DNA from: Phytophthora sp. 'mugwort'
Lineage: Eukaryota > Oomycota > Peronosporomycetes > Peronosporales > Peronosporaceae
Assembly (NCBI GenBank): GCA_033558025.1
Contig: JAUCEF010000043.1
Coordinates: forward strand, 1 to 49,642
DNA length: 49,642 nt
Direction: 5' to 3'
A program made the translations under genes and the position numbers. Below the pieces are notes generated by a model, which worked only from the letters and a program-made list of their open reading frames with translations, was not told the DNA's origin and did not search any database. Shown here piece by piece: positions 12,794 through 22,750 of the stretch (the stretch's first letter is position 1; each line of letters starts with the position of its first letter).

Positions 12794-13770
12794 TATACAC
12801 AATTTTAAAATTTTTAATTTTCATATTACCTTTATTAATTGCTGTGGCTTATTTTACTTTAGTTGAACGTAAAATATTAGCTTCTATTCAAAGAAGAAGA
12901 GGACCTAATGTTGTAGGTACTTTTGGATTATTACAACCATTAGCTGATGGTCTTAAATTATTCGTAAAAGAAACAATTTTACCAAGTAATGCTGATGTAA
13001 TTTTATTTATATTTGCACCTATTTTAGCTTTTTTTTTAAGTCTATTAAGTTGGACAATAATACCTTTAGGTTTTGGTATGTTTTTTACTGAATTAAATAT
13101 TGGTATTTTATATTTAATAGCAATTTCATCTTTAGGTGTATACGGTGTTATTATAGGTGGTTGGTCAAGTAATTCTAAATATTCGTTTTTAGGGGCTTTA
13201 AGATCAACAGCACAAATGATTTCATATGAATTAACTATTGGGTTTTCAATTCTTTCAGTAATTGTTTGTGCAAAATCTTTAAATTTAATTTCTATTATTT
13301 GGGCACAAAAAACGGTATGGTATTGTTTTCCTCTTTTTCCTATTTTTATAATTTTTTTTATATCTTGTTTAGCAGAAACAAATCGACATCCCTTTGATTT
13401 ACCTGAAGCTGAAGCTGAATTAGTTTCAGGTTATAATGTAGAATATTCTGCAATGGGTTTTGCATTATTTTTTTTAGGTGAATATGCTAATATGTTATTA
13501 ATGAGTAGTTTAACTACGATTTTATTTTTAGGTGGTTGGTTAGCACCTTTCCCTTTTAGTATAAATTGTATTAATTTTTTACCCGGATCTTTTTGGTTTA
13601 GTATTAAAATTTGTTTTTTTGTTGTTTTATTTGTAGTTGCTCGAGCTATTTTACCTCGATATCGTTATGACCAATTAATGCGTTTAGGTTGGAAAGTATT
13701 TCTACCTTTTTCATTATCCTGGTTTTTATATACTGCAAGTATTTTAATAAGTTTTAATTGGTTAATTTAA
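12790..13770 (+). CDS. nad1: NADH dehydrogenase subunit 1 (nad1), arm A copy
   Basis: This copy is identical in length and sequence to nad1 at 14433-15413, 326 codons, fully open. It lies in the 2.9 kb next to the palindrome turn where the arms show no difference. See the arm B entry for function. Confidence 0.97.
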   Translation: MIYTILKFLIFILPLLIAVAYFTLVERKILASIQRRRGPNVVGTFGLLQPLADGLKLFVKETILPSNADVILFIFAPILAFFLSLLSWTIIPLGFGMFFTELNIGILYLIAISSLGVYGVIIGGWSSNSKYSFLGALRSTAQMISYELTIGFSILSVIVCAKSLNLISIIWAQKTVWYCFPLFPIFIIFFISCLAETNRHPFDLPEAEAELVSGYNVEYSAMGFALFFLGEYANMLLMSSLTTILFLGGWLAPFPFSINCINFLPGSFWFSIKICFFVVLFVVARAILPRYRYDQLMRLGWKVFLPFSLSWFLYTASILISFNWLI

Positions 13771-13772
13771 TT

Positions 13773-14075
13773 ATGAATATTTTAAATCATTTTATTTTTA
13801 CTTTTTTTTTATTCTGTCTTGGATTATTTGGTATAATTTTAAATAGACAGAATATTATTATTATTTTAATGTCTATTGAATTATTATTATTATCAATTAA
13901 TTTAAATTTTATTTATTTTGCAGTTTTAATTGATGATATAATAGGACAAGTTTTTTCTTTATTAATTTTAACAGTAGCTGCAGCAGAATCAGCTATTGGA
14001 TTAGCTATTATGATTATTTTCTTTAAATTATATGGAGATATTTCAATTTATAAAATAAATTTATTATCATTATAA
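13773..14075 (+). CDS. nad4L: NADH dehydrogenase subunit 4L (nad4L), arm A copy
   Basis: Identical to nad4L at 14128-14430. The start is taken at ATG 13773, two bases after the nad1 stop; an upstream TTG in the same frame lies inside nad1 and is not needed. The stop codon lies 25 nt from the palindrome loop. Confidence 0.96.
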   Translation: MNILNHFIFTFFLFCLGLFGIILNRQNIIIILMSIELLLLSINLNFIYFAVLIDDIIGQVFSLLILTVAAAESAIGLAIMIIFFKLYGDISIYKINLLSL

Positions 14076-14130
14076 TAAATTTATTTTATAAATTATATCT
14101 CCATATAATTTAAAGAAAATAAATTTATTA
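14074..14130. repeat. Turn-around point of the palindrome with CTCC loop
   Basis: After the two nad4L stop codons (14073-14075 and 14128-14130) the symmetry continues for 12 bp on each side. A 2-nt versus 4-nt mismatch follows, then a 9-bp stem (14090-14098 with 14103-14111) closed by the 4-nt loop CTCC at 14099-14102. The segment 14074-14120 is also a direct near-copy of 14138-14187, the reverse-complemented 3' end of nad4L, differing by the loss of GAA. The centre is therefore built from nad4L tail sequence and not from independent spacer. Confidence 0.85.
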
Positions 14131-14430
14131 TAATGATAATAAATTTATTTTATAAATTGAAATATCTCCATATAATTTAAAGAAAATAATCATAATAGCT
14201 AATCCAATAGCTGATTCTGCTGCAGCTACTGTTAAAATTAATAAAGAAAAAACTTGTCCTATTATATCATCAATTAAAACTGCAAAATAAATAAAATTTA
14301 AATTAATTGATAATAATAATAATTCAATAGACATTAAAATAATAATAATATTCTGTCTATTTAAAATTATACCAAATAATCCAAGACAGAATAAAAAAAA
14401 AGTAAAAATAAAATGATTTAAAATATTCAT
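14128..14430 (-). CDS. nad4L: NADH dehydrogenase subunit 4L (nad4L)
   Basis: This 100-residue, three-helix membrane subunit of complex I belongs to the proton-pumping arm in the inner membrane. The protein begins MNILNHF, has the usual NuoK length, and contains the conserved glutamate in the second helix (MSIELLLLSINLN) and the AAAESAIGLAI stretch in the third. It is last in the block cob-nad11-nad1-nad4L and starts 2 nt after nad1. Its 3' end forms the turn of the giant palindrome, so whatever naturally follows nad4L is not in this window. Confidence 0.97.
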   Translation of the reverse strand: MNILNHFIFTFFLFCLGLFGIILNRQNIIIILMSIELLLLSINLNFIYFAVLIDDIIGQVFSLLILTVAAAESAIGLAIMIIFFKLYGDISIYKINLLSL

Positions 14431-14432
14431 AA

Positions 14433-15413
14433 TTAAATTAACCAATTAAAACTTATTAAAATACTTGCAGTATATAAAAACCAGGATAATGAAAAAGGTA
14501 GAAATACTTTCCAACCTAAACGCATTAATTGGTCATAACGATATCGAGGTAAAATAGCTCGAGCAACTACAAATAAAACAACAAAAAAACAAATTTTAAT
14601 ACTAAACCAAAAAGATCCGGGTAAAAAATTAATACAATTTATACTAAAAGGGAAAGGTGCTAACCAACCACCTAAAAATAAAATCGTAGTTAAACTACTC
14701 ATTAATAACATATTAGCATATTCACCTAAAAAAAATAATGCAAAACCCATTGCAGAATATTCTACATTATAACCTGAAACTAATTCAGCTTCAGCTTCAG
14801 GTAAATCAAAGGGATGTCGATTTGTTTCTGCTAAACAAGATATAAAAAAAATTATAAAAATAGGAAAAAGAGGAAAACAATACCATACCGTTTTTTGTGC
14901 CCAAATAATAGAAATTAAATTTAAAGATTTTGCACAAACAATTACTGAAAGAATTGAAAACCCAATAGTTAATTCATATGAAATCATTTGTGCTGTTGAT
15001 CTTAAAGCCCCTAAAAACGAATATTTAGAATTACTTGACCAACCACCTATAATAACACCGTATACACCTAAAGATGAAATTGCTATTAAATATAAAATAC
15101 CAATATTTAATTCAGTAAAAAACATACCAAAACCTAAAGGTATTATTGTCCAACTTAATAGACTTAAAAAAAAAGCTAAAATAGGTGCAAATATAAATAA
15201 AATTACATCAGCATTACTTGGTAAAATTGTTTCTTTTACGAATAATTTAAGACCATCAGCTAATGGTTGTAATAATCCAAAAGTACCTACAACATTAGGT
15301 CCTCTTCTTCTTTGAATAGAAGCTAATATTTTACGTTCAACTAAAGTAAAATAAGCCACAGCAATTAATAAAGGTAATATGAAAATTAAAAATTTTAAAA
15401 TTGTGTATATCAT
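14433..15413 (-). CDS. nad1: NADH dehydrogenase subunit 1 (nad1)
   Basis: Complex I membrane subunit forming part of the quinone-binding site at the junction with the matrix arm. It has 326 residues, the normal length. Landmarks are [19 protein letters not shown] at about residues 25-43 and [16 protein letters not shown] at about 195-210, the quinone-site loop, in an otherwise hydrophobic eight-helix protein. The ATG overlaps the TGA stop of nad11 (ATGA), suggesting co-transcription and arguing that TGA is a stop here. It is identical in both repeat arms. Confidence 0.98.
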   Translation of the reverse strand: MIYTILKFLIFILPLLIAVAYFTLVERKILASIQRRRGPNVVGTFGLLQPLADGLKLFVKETILPSNADVILFIFAPILAFFLSLLSWTIIPLGFGMFFTELNIGILYLIAISSLGVYGVIIGGWSSNSKYSFLGALRSTAQMISYELTIGFSILSVIVCAKSLNLISIIWAQKTVWYCFPLFPIFIIFFISCLAETNRHPFDLPEAEAELVSGYNVEYSAMGFALFFLGEYANMLLMSSLTTILFLGGWLAPFPFSINCINFLPGSFWFSIKICFFVVLFVVARAILPRYRYDQLMRLGWKVFLPFSLSWFLYTASILISFNWLI

Positions 15414-17002
15414 AATAATTTTGATTGATTTTTGAAAATTTTATTAGAATTAATCAATATTTTTGAATATTGTTCTAATATATTTGTATAATAATTATTT
15501 TTAATTAATGAATCTAAAAAATTAATATTAATTTTTAAAAATTTTTTATTAAAACTAAAATTATAAATAATTTTTATTTTTTTTTTTAATAAATAAGGTA
15601 AAATATCTTTAATTTTTAAAAAAGCTTCTGATTTAGATTGATTTTTATTTAATAAAAATTTATAAAGATTTCTATAAATTATAGAATCTTTACGTTGTTC
15701 TATATTTACATTTAAAATTTGTTCATTTTTTTGAATAAAACCTTCTAAATTAATATACATTCCATTTTTTTCTAAAAAAGTTAATCCAGGTAAAATTAGA
15801 TTTGAATTTTGAGCATCTTTAGTAAAATGATGTCCTTGATAAATAACAAAACTATTTTTAGTTATTTTTAATTTATTTTGTAAATTTGTATTAAATAAAT
15901 AATATAATTTTGAATTATTTAACATATTTAATGATTTTGGAAAAGTAATTTCAAAAAAATTAATTAAAGAAGTTTGAAAATTAAAGAAATTAATATTATG
16001 GTTAATAAATGATAAATTTTTTAATTTTGATAATAAAAAAAAACCATTTTTTTGATTTAAAATATTACTACCTATAATAATTAAAGGTTTTTTTGCTTTT
16101 TTTAATTGTTTACAAAATACATGTTTTCCTAAAATAATATTTATTAAAGTTTTAAAAGTTAATCCTAAATGTTTTACTGGATAAGTAAAATTAATTTTAT
16201 TACCGATATATGCTATTTTAAAATTTCCTTTTTTTAAACGATTAATTAAATGAATATTTAAAATAGAACCTTCTTGACGAATATCACTACCAATTATTAA
16301 ACAAACATCAGATTCTTCAATAGATTTTAAAGTATTATTAAATAAAAAATTTGAAGCTAAATCAGAATTTATCTTAATTTGTCGATTTTTTAAAAATTGT
16401 TCATAATTTACATTTGAAATTCCTAATTTATTTAAATTTTTTTTTAATAAAAAAAGAGATTCTAAATCAGTTAAATCACCAATAATACTTTTAGCATTAA
16501 AACTATCTGTAATTATCAATTTTTTATTAATAATATTTAGAGCATCTAACCAAGAAATCCTATGAAAATTGTTTTGATTATCTTTTAATAATGGATATTT
16601 TAATCGTTGATATTTTAAACTATCAAAAAAATATCTTGTTTTATCTGATATCCATTCTTTATTAATATTAAAATTAGTTTTAGGTAAAATACGTATAATT
16701 TCATTATTAAAAATATCAATTTTAATATTTGAACCAATACTATCTAAAATAGCAATACCCTCTTTTTTTTTTAATTCCCAAGAACGTGCTTTAAAAGTAT
16801 AGGGTTTAGAAGTTAATGCACCAACAGGACATAAATCTACTAAATTACCAGAAAATTCGGATTTAAAAATATTTGAAGAATAAAAATTAATTTCAGTTTT
16901 ATTACCACGACCTGTTGTACCTAAACCGTCAATTCCACAAATTTCATTAGCAAAACGTACACAACGTGTACAATGAATACAATTTAAATTATTTATTTTT
17001 AT
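15410..17002 (-). CDS. nad11: NADH dehydrogenase subunit 11 (nad11), lacking the N-terminal Fe-S domain
   Basis: This is the 75-kDa (NuoG) iron-sulfur subunit of complex I. The frame is open for 530 codons but contains no ATG in its first part; the only candidate starts are ATA codons at 17000-17002 and 16994-16996, inside or next to the end of cob. The translated part begins [17 protein letters not shown], which supplies three of the four cluster-N4 cysteines, with the fourth in [11 protein letters not shown]. The usual first ~130 residues (2Fe-2S ligands and the HxxxCxxC...C set of N5) are absent. The C-terminal molybdopterin-like domain is divergent and lysine/asparagine-rich. Both arms agree at this junction. 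Possible explanations are a split gene with the N-terminal half elsewhere or in the nucleus, a real deletion, or a collapsed assembly. Confidence 0.88.
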   Translation of the reverse strand: MKINNLNCIHCTRCVRFANEICGIDGLGTTGRGNKTEINFYSSNIFKSEFSGNLVDLCPVGALTSKPYTFKARSWELKKKEGIAILDSIGSNIKIDIFNNEIIRILPKTNFNINKEWISDKTRYFFDSLKYQRLKYPLLKDNQNNFHRISWLDALNIINKKLIITDSFNAKSIIGDLTDLESLFLLKKNLNKLGISNVNYEQFLKNRQIKINSDLASNFLFNNTLKSIEESDVCLIIGSDIRQEGSILNIHLINRLKKGNFKIAYIGNKINFTYPVKHLGLTFKTLINIILGKHVFCKQLKKAKKPLIIIGSNILNQKNGFFLLSKLKNLSFINHNINFFNFQTSLINFFEITFPKSLNMLNNSKLYYLFNTNLQNKLKITKNSFVIYQGHHFTKDAQNSNLILPGLTFLEKNGMYINLEGFIQKNEQILNVNIEQRKDSIIYRNLYKFLLNKNQSKSEAFLKIKDILPYLLKKKIKIIYNFSFNKKFLKININFLDSLIKNNYYTNILEQYSKILINSNKIFKNQSKLL

Positions 17003-18164
17003 TTATTAAAGATTTTTTATTAATATTATAACGTACTAAATAAGTTTCTAATTTACCTAAAAATGGTATAATTATTATAAAAAAAAAAAAATAATAAATC
17101 ATACTTATAATACCAATTTCAGTATAAGGATATTCAACTGGACATTGTCCAACCCAACCTAATAATAAAAAAGCTATAACTAATAACCAATAACAAATTT
17201 TAAATATAGGTCTAAAAGCTGTACTTCTAATTTCAGATGAATTTGTAAAAGGTATTGTTAATAAAATAAGTAATGAACCAAACATAGCTATAACACCGCC
17301 AATTTTATTAGGAATAGATCTTAAAATTGCATAAAACGGTAAAAAATACCATTCTGGTACGATATGTAAAGGTGTTTTCATTGGATTTGCTTCAATATAA
17401 TTATCGGGATGACCTAATGTATTAGGATAAAAAAAAATAAAAATAAAGAAAATCAAAAATAAGATCATTAATCCAAATAAATCTTTAGTATAAAAATATG
17501 GATAAAAAGGTATATTTTCATTTTTTAATGTAATACCTAAAGGATTATTTGAACCAACTTCATGTAATAAAATTAAATGTATCAATACGGCACCCACAAT
17601 TATAAAAGGTAATGTAAAATGTAAACTAAAAAAACGATTTAATGTTGGATTATCAACAGCAAATCCGCCCCAAAGCCAATCAACAATATCTTTTCCTATT
17701 AAGGGTATTGCAGAAAATAAATTAGTAATAACAGTTGCACCCCAAAAACTCATTTGTCCCCAAGGTAAAACATAACCCATAAAAGCTGTAGCCATCATTA
17801 AAATAAAAATAATTACACCAGAAGACCATATAGCTTCTCTTGGTGTGATATAAGAACCATAATATAAACCACGAAAAATATGAATATATACAACAATAAA
17901 AAAAAAAGATGCTCCATTTGCATGTGTATATCTAATTAACCAACCATTATTTACATCTCTCATAATATGTTCAACACTATTAAAAGCTAAATCAATATGT
18001 GGAGTATAATGCATTGCTAAAAAAATACCTGTTAAAATTTGTATTACTAACATAATACCAGCTAACGAACCGAATCCAAAAAAATAATTTAAATTAATAG
18101 GTGTAGGATAATCTATTAAATGATTATTAAGAATCGCAAATAATGATTTTTTATTCCATCTCAT
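16989..18164 (-). CDS. cob: Apocytochrome b (cob)
   Basis: Heme-b-carrying core subunit of complex III in the inner membrane, 391 residues, normal length. The b-heme ligands are visible as H81 (RYTHANG), H95 (YIHIFRG), H182 (SLHFTLPF) and H196 (LIHLILLHE). The Qo-site PEWY motif is at about 270-273. I chose the ATG giving [20 protein letters not shown] because it matches the family N terminus; a TTG ten codons upstream would extend it without support. The 3' end overlaps the open frame of the truncated nad11 by up to 14 nt, with no spacer between them. Confidence 0.97.
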   Translation of the reverse strand: MRWNKKSLFAILNNHLIDYPTPINLNYFFGFGSLAGIMLVIQILTGIFLAMHYTPHIDLAFNSVEHIMRDVNNGWLIRYTHANGASFFFIVVYIHIFRGLYYGSYITPREAIWSSGVIIFILMMATAFMGYVLPWGQMSFWGATVITNLFSAIPLIGKDIVDWLWGGFAVDNPTLNRFFSLHFTLPFIIVGAVLIHLILLHEVGSNNPLGITLKNENIPFYPYFYTKDLFGLMILFLIFFIFIFFYPNTLGHPDNYIEANPMKTPLHIVPEWYFLPFYAILRSIPNKIGGVIAMFGSLLILLTIPFTNSSEIRSTAFRPIFKICYWLLVIAFLLLGWVGQCPVEYPYTEIGIISMIYYFFFFIIIIPFLGKLETYLVRYNINKKSLINKNK

Positions 18165-18211
18165 AATATGAAATGAAAAATTACCTAAAAGCAAAAATAA
18201 TTAATAAAATA

Positions 18212-18778
18212 TTACATATTTATTTTATTATTCCAAGGATTATTAAATTCAAATAATCGGTATTGTTGTGATAAATTAATGGGTTCATAAACAACACGTT
18301 TTTTTAATTCATTATAAAAAATTTCTAAAAAACCACTTAAAGGGAAATCTTTACGTAAAGGATGTCCTTCAAAACCATAATCTGTTAAAATCCGTCTTAA
18401 ATCGGGATGGTATAAAAAAAAAATACCAAACATATCCCAAACTTCTCTTTCACACCAATTGGCTGATTGATATATTTTTATAATTGAATCTACCGGTTGT
18501 AATTCATTAATTATTATTTTAATTTTTAAACGACTATTAAAACGAATACTTAATAAATTATAAATTATTTCAAAACGTTTTTTTTTATTAATATAATCTA
18601 TAACACAAATTTCTGATAATACTTTAAATTGAGTATTTGTATGATTTTTTAAAAAAAATAAAATAGGAATTAAATTTTTTGTAGAAATATTTATACATAA
18701 TTCATTTTTATATAAAGTATAATTTATTATTGGTAAAATCTGTAATAAATATTGACTAAATTTTTTTAATACTTTCAT
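18212..18778 (-). CDS. nad9: NADH dehydrogenase subunit 9 (nad9)
   Basis: The 30-kDa (NuoC) subunit of complex I, in the matrix arm near the quinone site. It has 188 residues. The diagnostic segment is at about 106-149: [14 protein letters not shown], then [20 protein letters not shown] and KDFPLSG. It has no membrane segments. It lies between cob (47 nt downstream) and atp9 (163 nt upstream) on the same strand. Confidence 0.97.
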   Translation of the reverse strand: MKVLKKFSQYLLQILPIINYTLYKNELCINISTKNLIPILFFLKNHTNTQFKVLSEICVIDYINKKKRFEIIYNLLSIRFNSRLKIKIIINELQPVDSIIKIYQSANWCEREVWDMFGIFFLYHPDLRRILTDYGFEGHPLRKDFPLSGFLEIFYNELKKRVVYEPINLSQQYRLFEFNNPWNNKINM

Positions 18779-18941
18779 AAATAAAAAATAATTATAAATA
18801 TTTATAATTATAAATATTTATATATTAAAAAAATAAATAATTTTTTTTCTAAAATAAATACTATAACCAGTATTAGTATATATATAACATAAAATACGAT
18901 AAAAATTAATTTTTATCATATTTTTCAGGATTTAATTTTAA

Positions 18942-19193
<252 letters not shown>

Positions 19194-19205
19194 TTATTTA
19201 AAATA

Positions 19206-19218
19206 TCTTAAAGAATAA
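19206..19218 (-). promoter_or_regulatory. TTATTCTTTAAGA motif upstream of atp9
   Basis: On the minus strand the 13-mer ends 36 bp before the atp9 start. The identical 13-mer precedes nad5 (29832-29844) and its last 12 bases (TATTCTTTAAGA) precede cox2 (36438-36449). Recurrence in front of three genes preceded by long spacers suggests a promoter or RNA-processing signal. No such motif is known to me for this group. Confidence 0.4.
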
Positions 19219-19284
19219 ACTTTTTTAGAATATTTAATTATATAAAAAATTTTAAATTATATATAATATTATTATATACTTTAA

Positions 19285-19345
19285 CTAATTTTAAATTAAA
19301 ATATAATTTTATTAAAAAAAATTATATTAAAATTAATATAGTTAA
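19285..19345. repeat. AT-only inverted repeat in the atp9 leader
   Basis: An imperfect inverted repeat of the form TTAAAATATAATTTTATT followed by AAATTATATTAAAATTAA could fold into a hairpin of about 15-18 bp. The mirror in arm A lies around 8865-8920. Pure A/T composition makes chance pairing easy, so the functional value is uncertain. Confidence 0.35.
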
Positions 19346-19407
19346 AATAATTTTATAAAAATTTTTTTAATTTAATAACAATAAATTTTTTTATATTTTT
19401 AAATAAT

Positions 19408-19761
19408 TTACCATTCTAAAGCATCACTACACCAAATATAAATAAAACCTATAACTAATTCAACTAAAAATTCAATCATAGTCCAAAATCCCCATGAAAA
19501 ATTTGAACTTAAAGTTAAAACCCAAGGAAAAATAAAAACAGCTTCTAAATCAAAAATAATAAAAAGGATAGCTACTAAATAAAATTTTACATCAAAAATT
19601 TTTCTAGCATCATCATAAGGATTAAATCCACATTCATAGGCTGTTAACTTTTCTAAATCATCTTTTTGTTTAATTAAACTAAAAGATAAAATGAAAATTA
19701 AAATTGATAAAAATAAACTTAATATTAAGAATATAAAAATATTTGAATAATTTAATAACAT
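19408..19761 (-). CDS. nad3: NADH dehydrogenase subunit 3 (nad3)
   Basis: Small membrane subunit of complex I, 117 residues, three helices. The conserved loop [20 protein letters not shown] is at about 41-60, with the cysteine exposed in the deactive state, and [12 protein letters not shown] follows in the second helix. The frame is open upstream into trnD, but the ATG giving MLLNYSNIF, 34 nt after the tRNA, is the sensible start. Confidence 0.97.
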   Translation of the reverse strand: MLLNYSNIFIFLILSLFLSILIFILSFSLIKQKDDLEKLTAYECGFNPYDDARKIFDVKFYLVAILFIIFDLEAVFIFPWVLTLSSNFSWGFWTMIEFLVELVIGFIYIWCSDALEW

Positions 19762-19795
19762 ATTTATAAATTTTTTTAAATATAATAAATTTAAA

Positions 19796-19869
19796 CGGAA
19801 AAAACGGGACTTGAACCCGCGACTTATAGCGTGACAAGCTACCACTCTAACCAACTGAGCTATTTTTCC
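19796..19869 (-). tRNA. trnD: tRNA-Asp (GUC)
   Basis: Cloverleaf with acceptor GGAAAAA/TTTTTCC, D arm GCTC/GAGT, anticodon loop TTGTCAC (GTC) and T arm GCGGG/CCCGT. It lies between atp6 and nad3 and could act as a processing punctuation mark. Confidence 0.96.
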
Positions 19870-19905
19870 AATATAAAATATTATATCTTATTTTTGTATA
19901 TTTTA

Positions 19906-20625
19906 TTAATGTAAATTTAAAGCATCATTTATATACATACACGTTAAAATCGTAAACACATATGCCTGAATTAAAGCTACAGCAATTTCTAAACCAACCA
20001 ATAATACAATAATTATTAATGGAATAAAATGTGCCATAAAAATAAAACTATTTACATTTAACATAGCCCAAGCAAAACCTGCAATTACTTTTAATAAAGT
20101 ATGTCCAGCCATCATATTTGCAAATAATCGTACAGGTAAACTAATTACACGAAAAATGTATGAAACTAATTCAATAGGTACTAAGATGGGAACTAATGCT
20201 ATACTTGCACCACTAGGTAATAATAAATTTAAAAAATTAAATTTATGTTTTTTAATTCCAATTAAATTAAAACCTAAATAAATTGTTAATGCTAAAGTAA
20301 ACGTAATAATTAAATGACTTGTTATAGTAAAACTGTATGGAATCATTCCTATTAAATTACATAATAAAATAAAAAAAAAAACAACAAAAATTAATGAAAC
20401 AAAATATTTACCAGCTTTTCCTATACTAGAATAAGTTAATTCAATTGTAATATTAAAAATCATTTCAAAAATTTGTTGAAAACGTGTTGGAATAAATTTA
20501 GTTTTTATACATGTAAATATATATAAATAAACTAAACCTATTACTAAAATTAAAGAAGCATTAGTAAATACAAAAGGTATTTGAAAAATAGGTAAAATTT
20601 CAAATTGTTCTAAAGGACTAACCAT
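19906..20625 (-). CDS. atp6: ATP synthase subunit a (atp6)
   Basis: The F0 stator subunit that forms the proton half-channels, 239 residues. The essential arginine R166 is in [13 protein letters not shown], the conserved IELVSYIFR lies just before it, and the C-terminal [17 protein letters not shown] helix carries the usual polar residues. The N terminus MVSPLEQFEI matches many protist and plant mitochondrial proteins. It is 24 nt from cox3 and 36 nt from trnD. Confidence 0.97.
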   Translation of the reverse strand: MVSPLEQFEILPIFQIPFVFTNASLILVIGLVYLYIFTCIKTKFIPTRFQQIFEMIFNITIELTYSSIGKAGKYFVSLIFVVFFFILLCNLIGMIPYSFTITSHLIITFTLALTIYLGFNLIGIKKHKFNFLNLLLPSGASIALVPILVPIELVSYIFRVISLPVRLFANMMAGHTLLKVIAGFAWAMLNVNSFIFMAHFIPLIIIVLLVGLEIAVALIQAYVFTILTCMYINDALNLH

Positions 20626-20649
20626 AAAAATTATTAATTTTTTAATAAA

Positions 20650-21565
20650 TTAATTACCTCCCCACCAGTAAACTGCTACAAATAAAAATAACCAAACAAC
20701 ATCTACAAAATGCCAATACCAAGCTGCAGCTTCAAAACCGAAATGATGTTGTTTTGTAAAATGATGATTAATTAATCTAATAGTACTTACTATAATAAAA
20801 ATAGTACCTACAATAACGTGAATACCATGAAAACCTGTTAATAAAAAAAAAGTATGTACCATAAATACTATCAGAAATTGAAAAAGTACTTTCAATATAT
20901 TCATAGGCTTGAATTAAAGTAAAAAAAAAAGCTAATAAAATTGTAATAATTAAACTTAAAATAGCATTTTTTCTATCACCAAAAACTATTGAATGGTGTG
21001 CCCAAGTAATAGTTGCCCCAGATGATAATAATATTACAGTATTTAATAAAGGAATACCCCAAGCATTAACAGTTTCAATACCTAATGGTGGCCATAAAGA
21101 TCCAATTTCAGGTGTTGGTGCTAAAGCTGAATGAAAAAAAGCCCAAAAAAAACTAACAAAAAATAGTAATTCACTAAAAATAAATAAAAGCATACCATTT
21201 CTTAAACCTAATTGTACTTGTTTAGTATGTTGACCTTCATATACAGCTTCTCTAACTATATCACGAAACCAAGTATACATTGTTAAAATAATCATTAAAA
21301 ATCCTGTTAAAATTAAGAAATTACTGCCAATATAACCATGAAAATACATAGCACCACCAAAAGTTAAAAAAAAAAGTCCAAAAGAAATTATAAAAGGCCA
21401 AGGACTTGGATCTACTAAATGATAAGGATGTTTTTGTGTATTTTGTATATTATTACTAATTTCTTTTAAAATTTTTAAATCATTTTGAAATTTATCGATA
21501 TTAGAATCATTTGTTGTAGTTTCTATTTGTAAATTTTTTTTATTAATATAATAATAATTTTTCAT
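20650..21565 (-). CDS. cox3: Cytochrome c oxidase subunit 3 (cox3), one frameshift
   Basis: Seven-helix complex IV subunit, about 304 residues when read with one base fewer. It has an N-terminal extension of about 45 polar residues before [13 protein letters not shown]. Then come the conserved [16 protein letters not shown] and the C-terminal [15 protein letters not shown] and VYWWGGN end. A single extra T near 20855 (GGTACATACT against GGTACAACT in arm A) throws the frame, so the gene appears as two overlapping ORFs, 20777-21565 and 20650-20904. Arm A is correct at this site, showing that arm B also contains sequencing errors. Confidence 0.95.
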
Positions 21566-21625
21566 AAGAATTTTATAATTTGTAATAATTAATTATTTAA
21601 TGATAAATAATGTATTTTAAAAAAA

Positions 21626-22057
21626 TTAATCAAAAATAAGATTAAATTTTAATTTTTTTATATTTTTATAATATTGTTTTTTTGTATTGATTGTTTTACT
21701 TTTATTTTTTGAAGTTTGAATAATTTCGTTTGTTATGTTTTTTAAATTTGCATTTAAAAGTAACCACGATATCGATTTTTTAATTTGTTTATCTTCATTT
21801 AAAAGCATTAAAAAATATCTATCTTTTTTTTTTTTTTTTTTATTTCGTTTTTTATTTGGAATACTTATTGCTTTTAATTTCGGTAATAAATTTTCAATTG
21901 ATTTAAATAAAATAAAATTCGGTTTTTGTTTTGTAATTTTTTTTAAAGTAATTAAAATATTTATAAATATGTTTTCAGAACAAGTTTTTTTTCCTTTTTT
22001 TAATAACATATTTATAAATAATTTTTTTATTTTATACTCTTCGTATTTTAGTTCCAT
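21626..22057 (-). CDS. rps7: Small-subunit ribosomal protein S7 (rps7)
   Basis: This 143-residue lysine-rich protein follows rps12, as in the bacterial str operon and in many protist mitochondria. The N-terminal part, with [11 protein letters not shown] and the [16 protein letters not shown] segment, fits S7; the C terminus is divergent. With the first ATG at 22057 it overlaps the rps12 3' end by 26 nt. A second in-frame ATG 16 codons later (MLLKKGKKT) is an alternative start. Confidence 0.85.
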   Translation of the reverse strand: MELKYEEYKIKKLFINMLLKKGKKTCSENIFINILITLKKITKQKPNFILFKSIENLLPKLKAISIPNKKRNKKKKKKDRYFLMLLNEDKQIKKSISWLLLNANLKNITNEIIQTSKNKSKTINTKKQYYKNIKKLKFNLIFD

Positions 22058-22412
22058 ATTTTGATCTTGATGTTTTTCGAGAATAAATCCCTAATAAATC
22101 ATATTTACCACGAATTACATGATATTTTACTCCAGGTAAATCTTTTACACGACCTCCTCTAACTAATACTATTGAATGTTCTTGTAAAGTATGACCAATA
22201 CCTGGAATATAAGTAATTATTGTATACCTACTAGATAGGTGTACTTTTGCTACTTTACGCATAGCAGAATTTGGTTTTTTAGGTGTTGTATTATAAACTT
22301 TTAAACAAATACCTTTACGTTGAGGACATTGTTTTAAAGCTGGACTTTTATTTCTTTTTTTTTTTTCTAAACGTTTTTGTTTTTTTAAAAATAATTGATT
22401 AATTGTTGACAT
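22032..22412 (-). CDS. rps12: Small-subunit ribosomal protein S12 (rps12)
   Basis: Decoding-centre ribosomal protein, 126 residues, close to the usual length. [20 protein letters not shown] and [10 protein letters not shown] (about 28-57) and [16 protein letters not shown] are the classical S12 blocks. The frame extends upstream into trnV, but the ATG at 22412 (MSTINQLF) is the normal S12 start. It overlaps rps7. Confidence 0.97.
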   Translation of the reverse strand: MSTINQLFLKKQKRLEKKKRNKSPALKQCPQRKGICLKVYNTTPKKPNSAMRKVAKVHLSSRYTIITYIPGIGHTLQEHSIVLVRGGRVKDLPGVKYHVIRGKYDLLGIYSRKTSRSKYGTKIRRV

Positions 22413-22429
22413 ATTATTTGTTATTTTAT

Positions 22430-22502
22430 TGAATAATAACGGACTCGAACCGCTAACATTTTCGGTGTAAACGAAATACTCTACCAATTGAGTTAATTAT
22501 TC
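22430..22502 (-). tRNA. trnV: tRNA-Val (UAC)
   Basis: Acceptor GAATAAT/ATTATTC, anticodon loop TTTACAC (TAC), T arm AGCGG/CCGTT. First of four tRNAs packed between rps12 and rps10. Confidence 0.96.
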
Positions 22503-22504
22503 AT

Positions 22505-22578
22505 TGGGCCTAAGTAGATTTGAACTACTGACTTTACACTTATCAGGCGTATACTCTAACCAACTGAGTTATAGGCCC
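22505..22578 (-). tRNA. trnI: tRNA-Ile (GAU)
   Basis: Acceptor GGGCCTA/TAGGCCC, anticodon stem TACGC/GTGTA, loop CTGATAA (GAT). It starts 2 nt from trnV and 2 nt from trnQ. Confidence 0.96.
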
Positions 22579-22580
22579 TT

Positions 22581-22652
22581 TTGAAGTAAAAGGATTCGAA
22601 CCTTTGATTTTCCGTACCAAAAACGGAGGCCTTACCACTTGGCTATACTTCA
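22581..22652 (-). tRNA. trnQ: tRNA-Gln (UUG)
   Basis: Acceptor TGAAGTA/TACTTCA, anticodon stem TCCGT/ACGGA, loop TTTTGGT (TTG). Confidence 0.96.
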
Positions 22653-22666
22653 AAATAAATAAAATA

Positions 22667-22740
22667 TATGCTTAGAAAGATTTGAACTTTCATTTTATAG
22701 ATCCGCAATCTAACGCTTTATCCATTTAAGCTATAAGCAT
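22667..22740 (-). tRNA. trnR: tRNA-Arg (GCG)
   Basis: Acceptor ATGCTTA/TAAGCAT, anticodon stem with loop TTGCGGA (GCG), T arm GAAAG/CTTTC. It reads CGN arginine codons and complements trnR(ucu) at 32687. Confidence 0.94.
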
Positions 22741-22750
22741 AAGTTTAATT

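Noticed and set aside
12781..12800. Genetic code with TGA as tryptophan
   Set aside because: Conserved Trp positions use TGG, only a CCA tRNA was found, and TGA ends nad11 in an ATGA overlap with nad1. Reading through would add unrelated residues.
18165..18194. Ten-residue N-terminal extension of cob from a TTG codon
   Set aside because: The downstream ATG gives the conserved cytochrome b N terminus, and no TTG start is needed elsewhere.
21735..22064. 109-codon plus-strand ORF opposite rps7
   Set aside because: It is antisense to rps7 over its whole length, is phenylalanine-rich because rps7 is lysine-rich, and has no recognisable feature.
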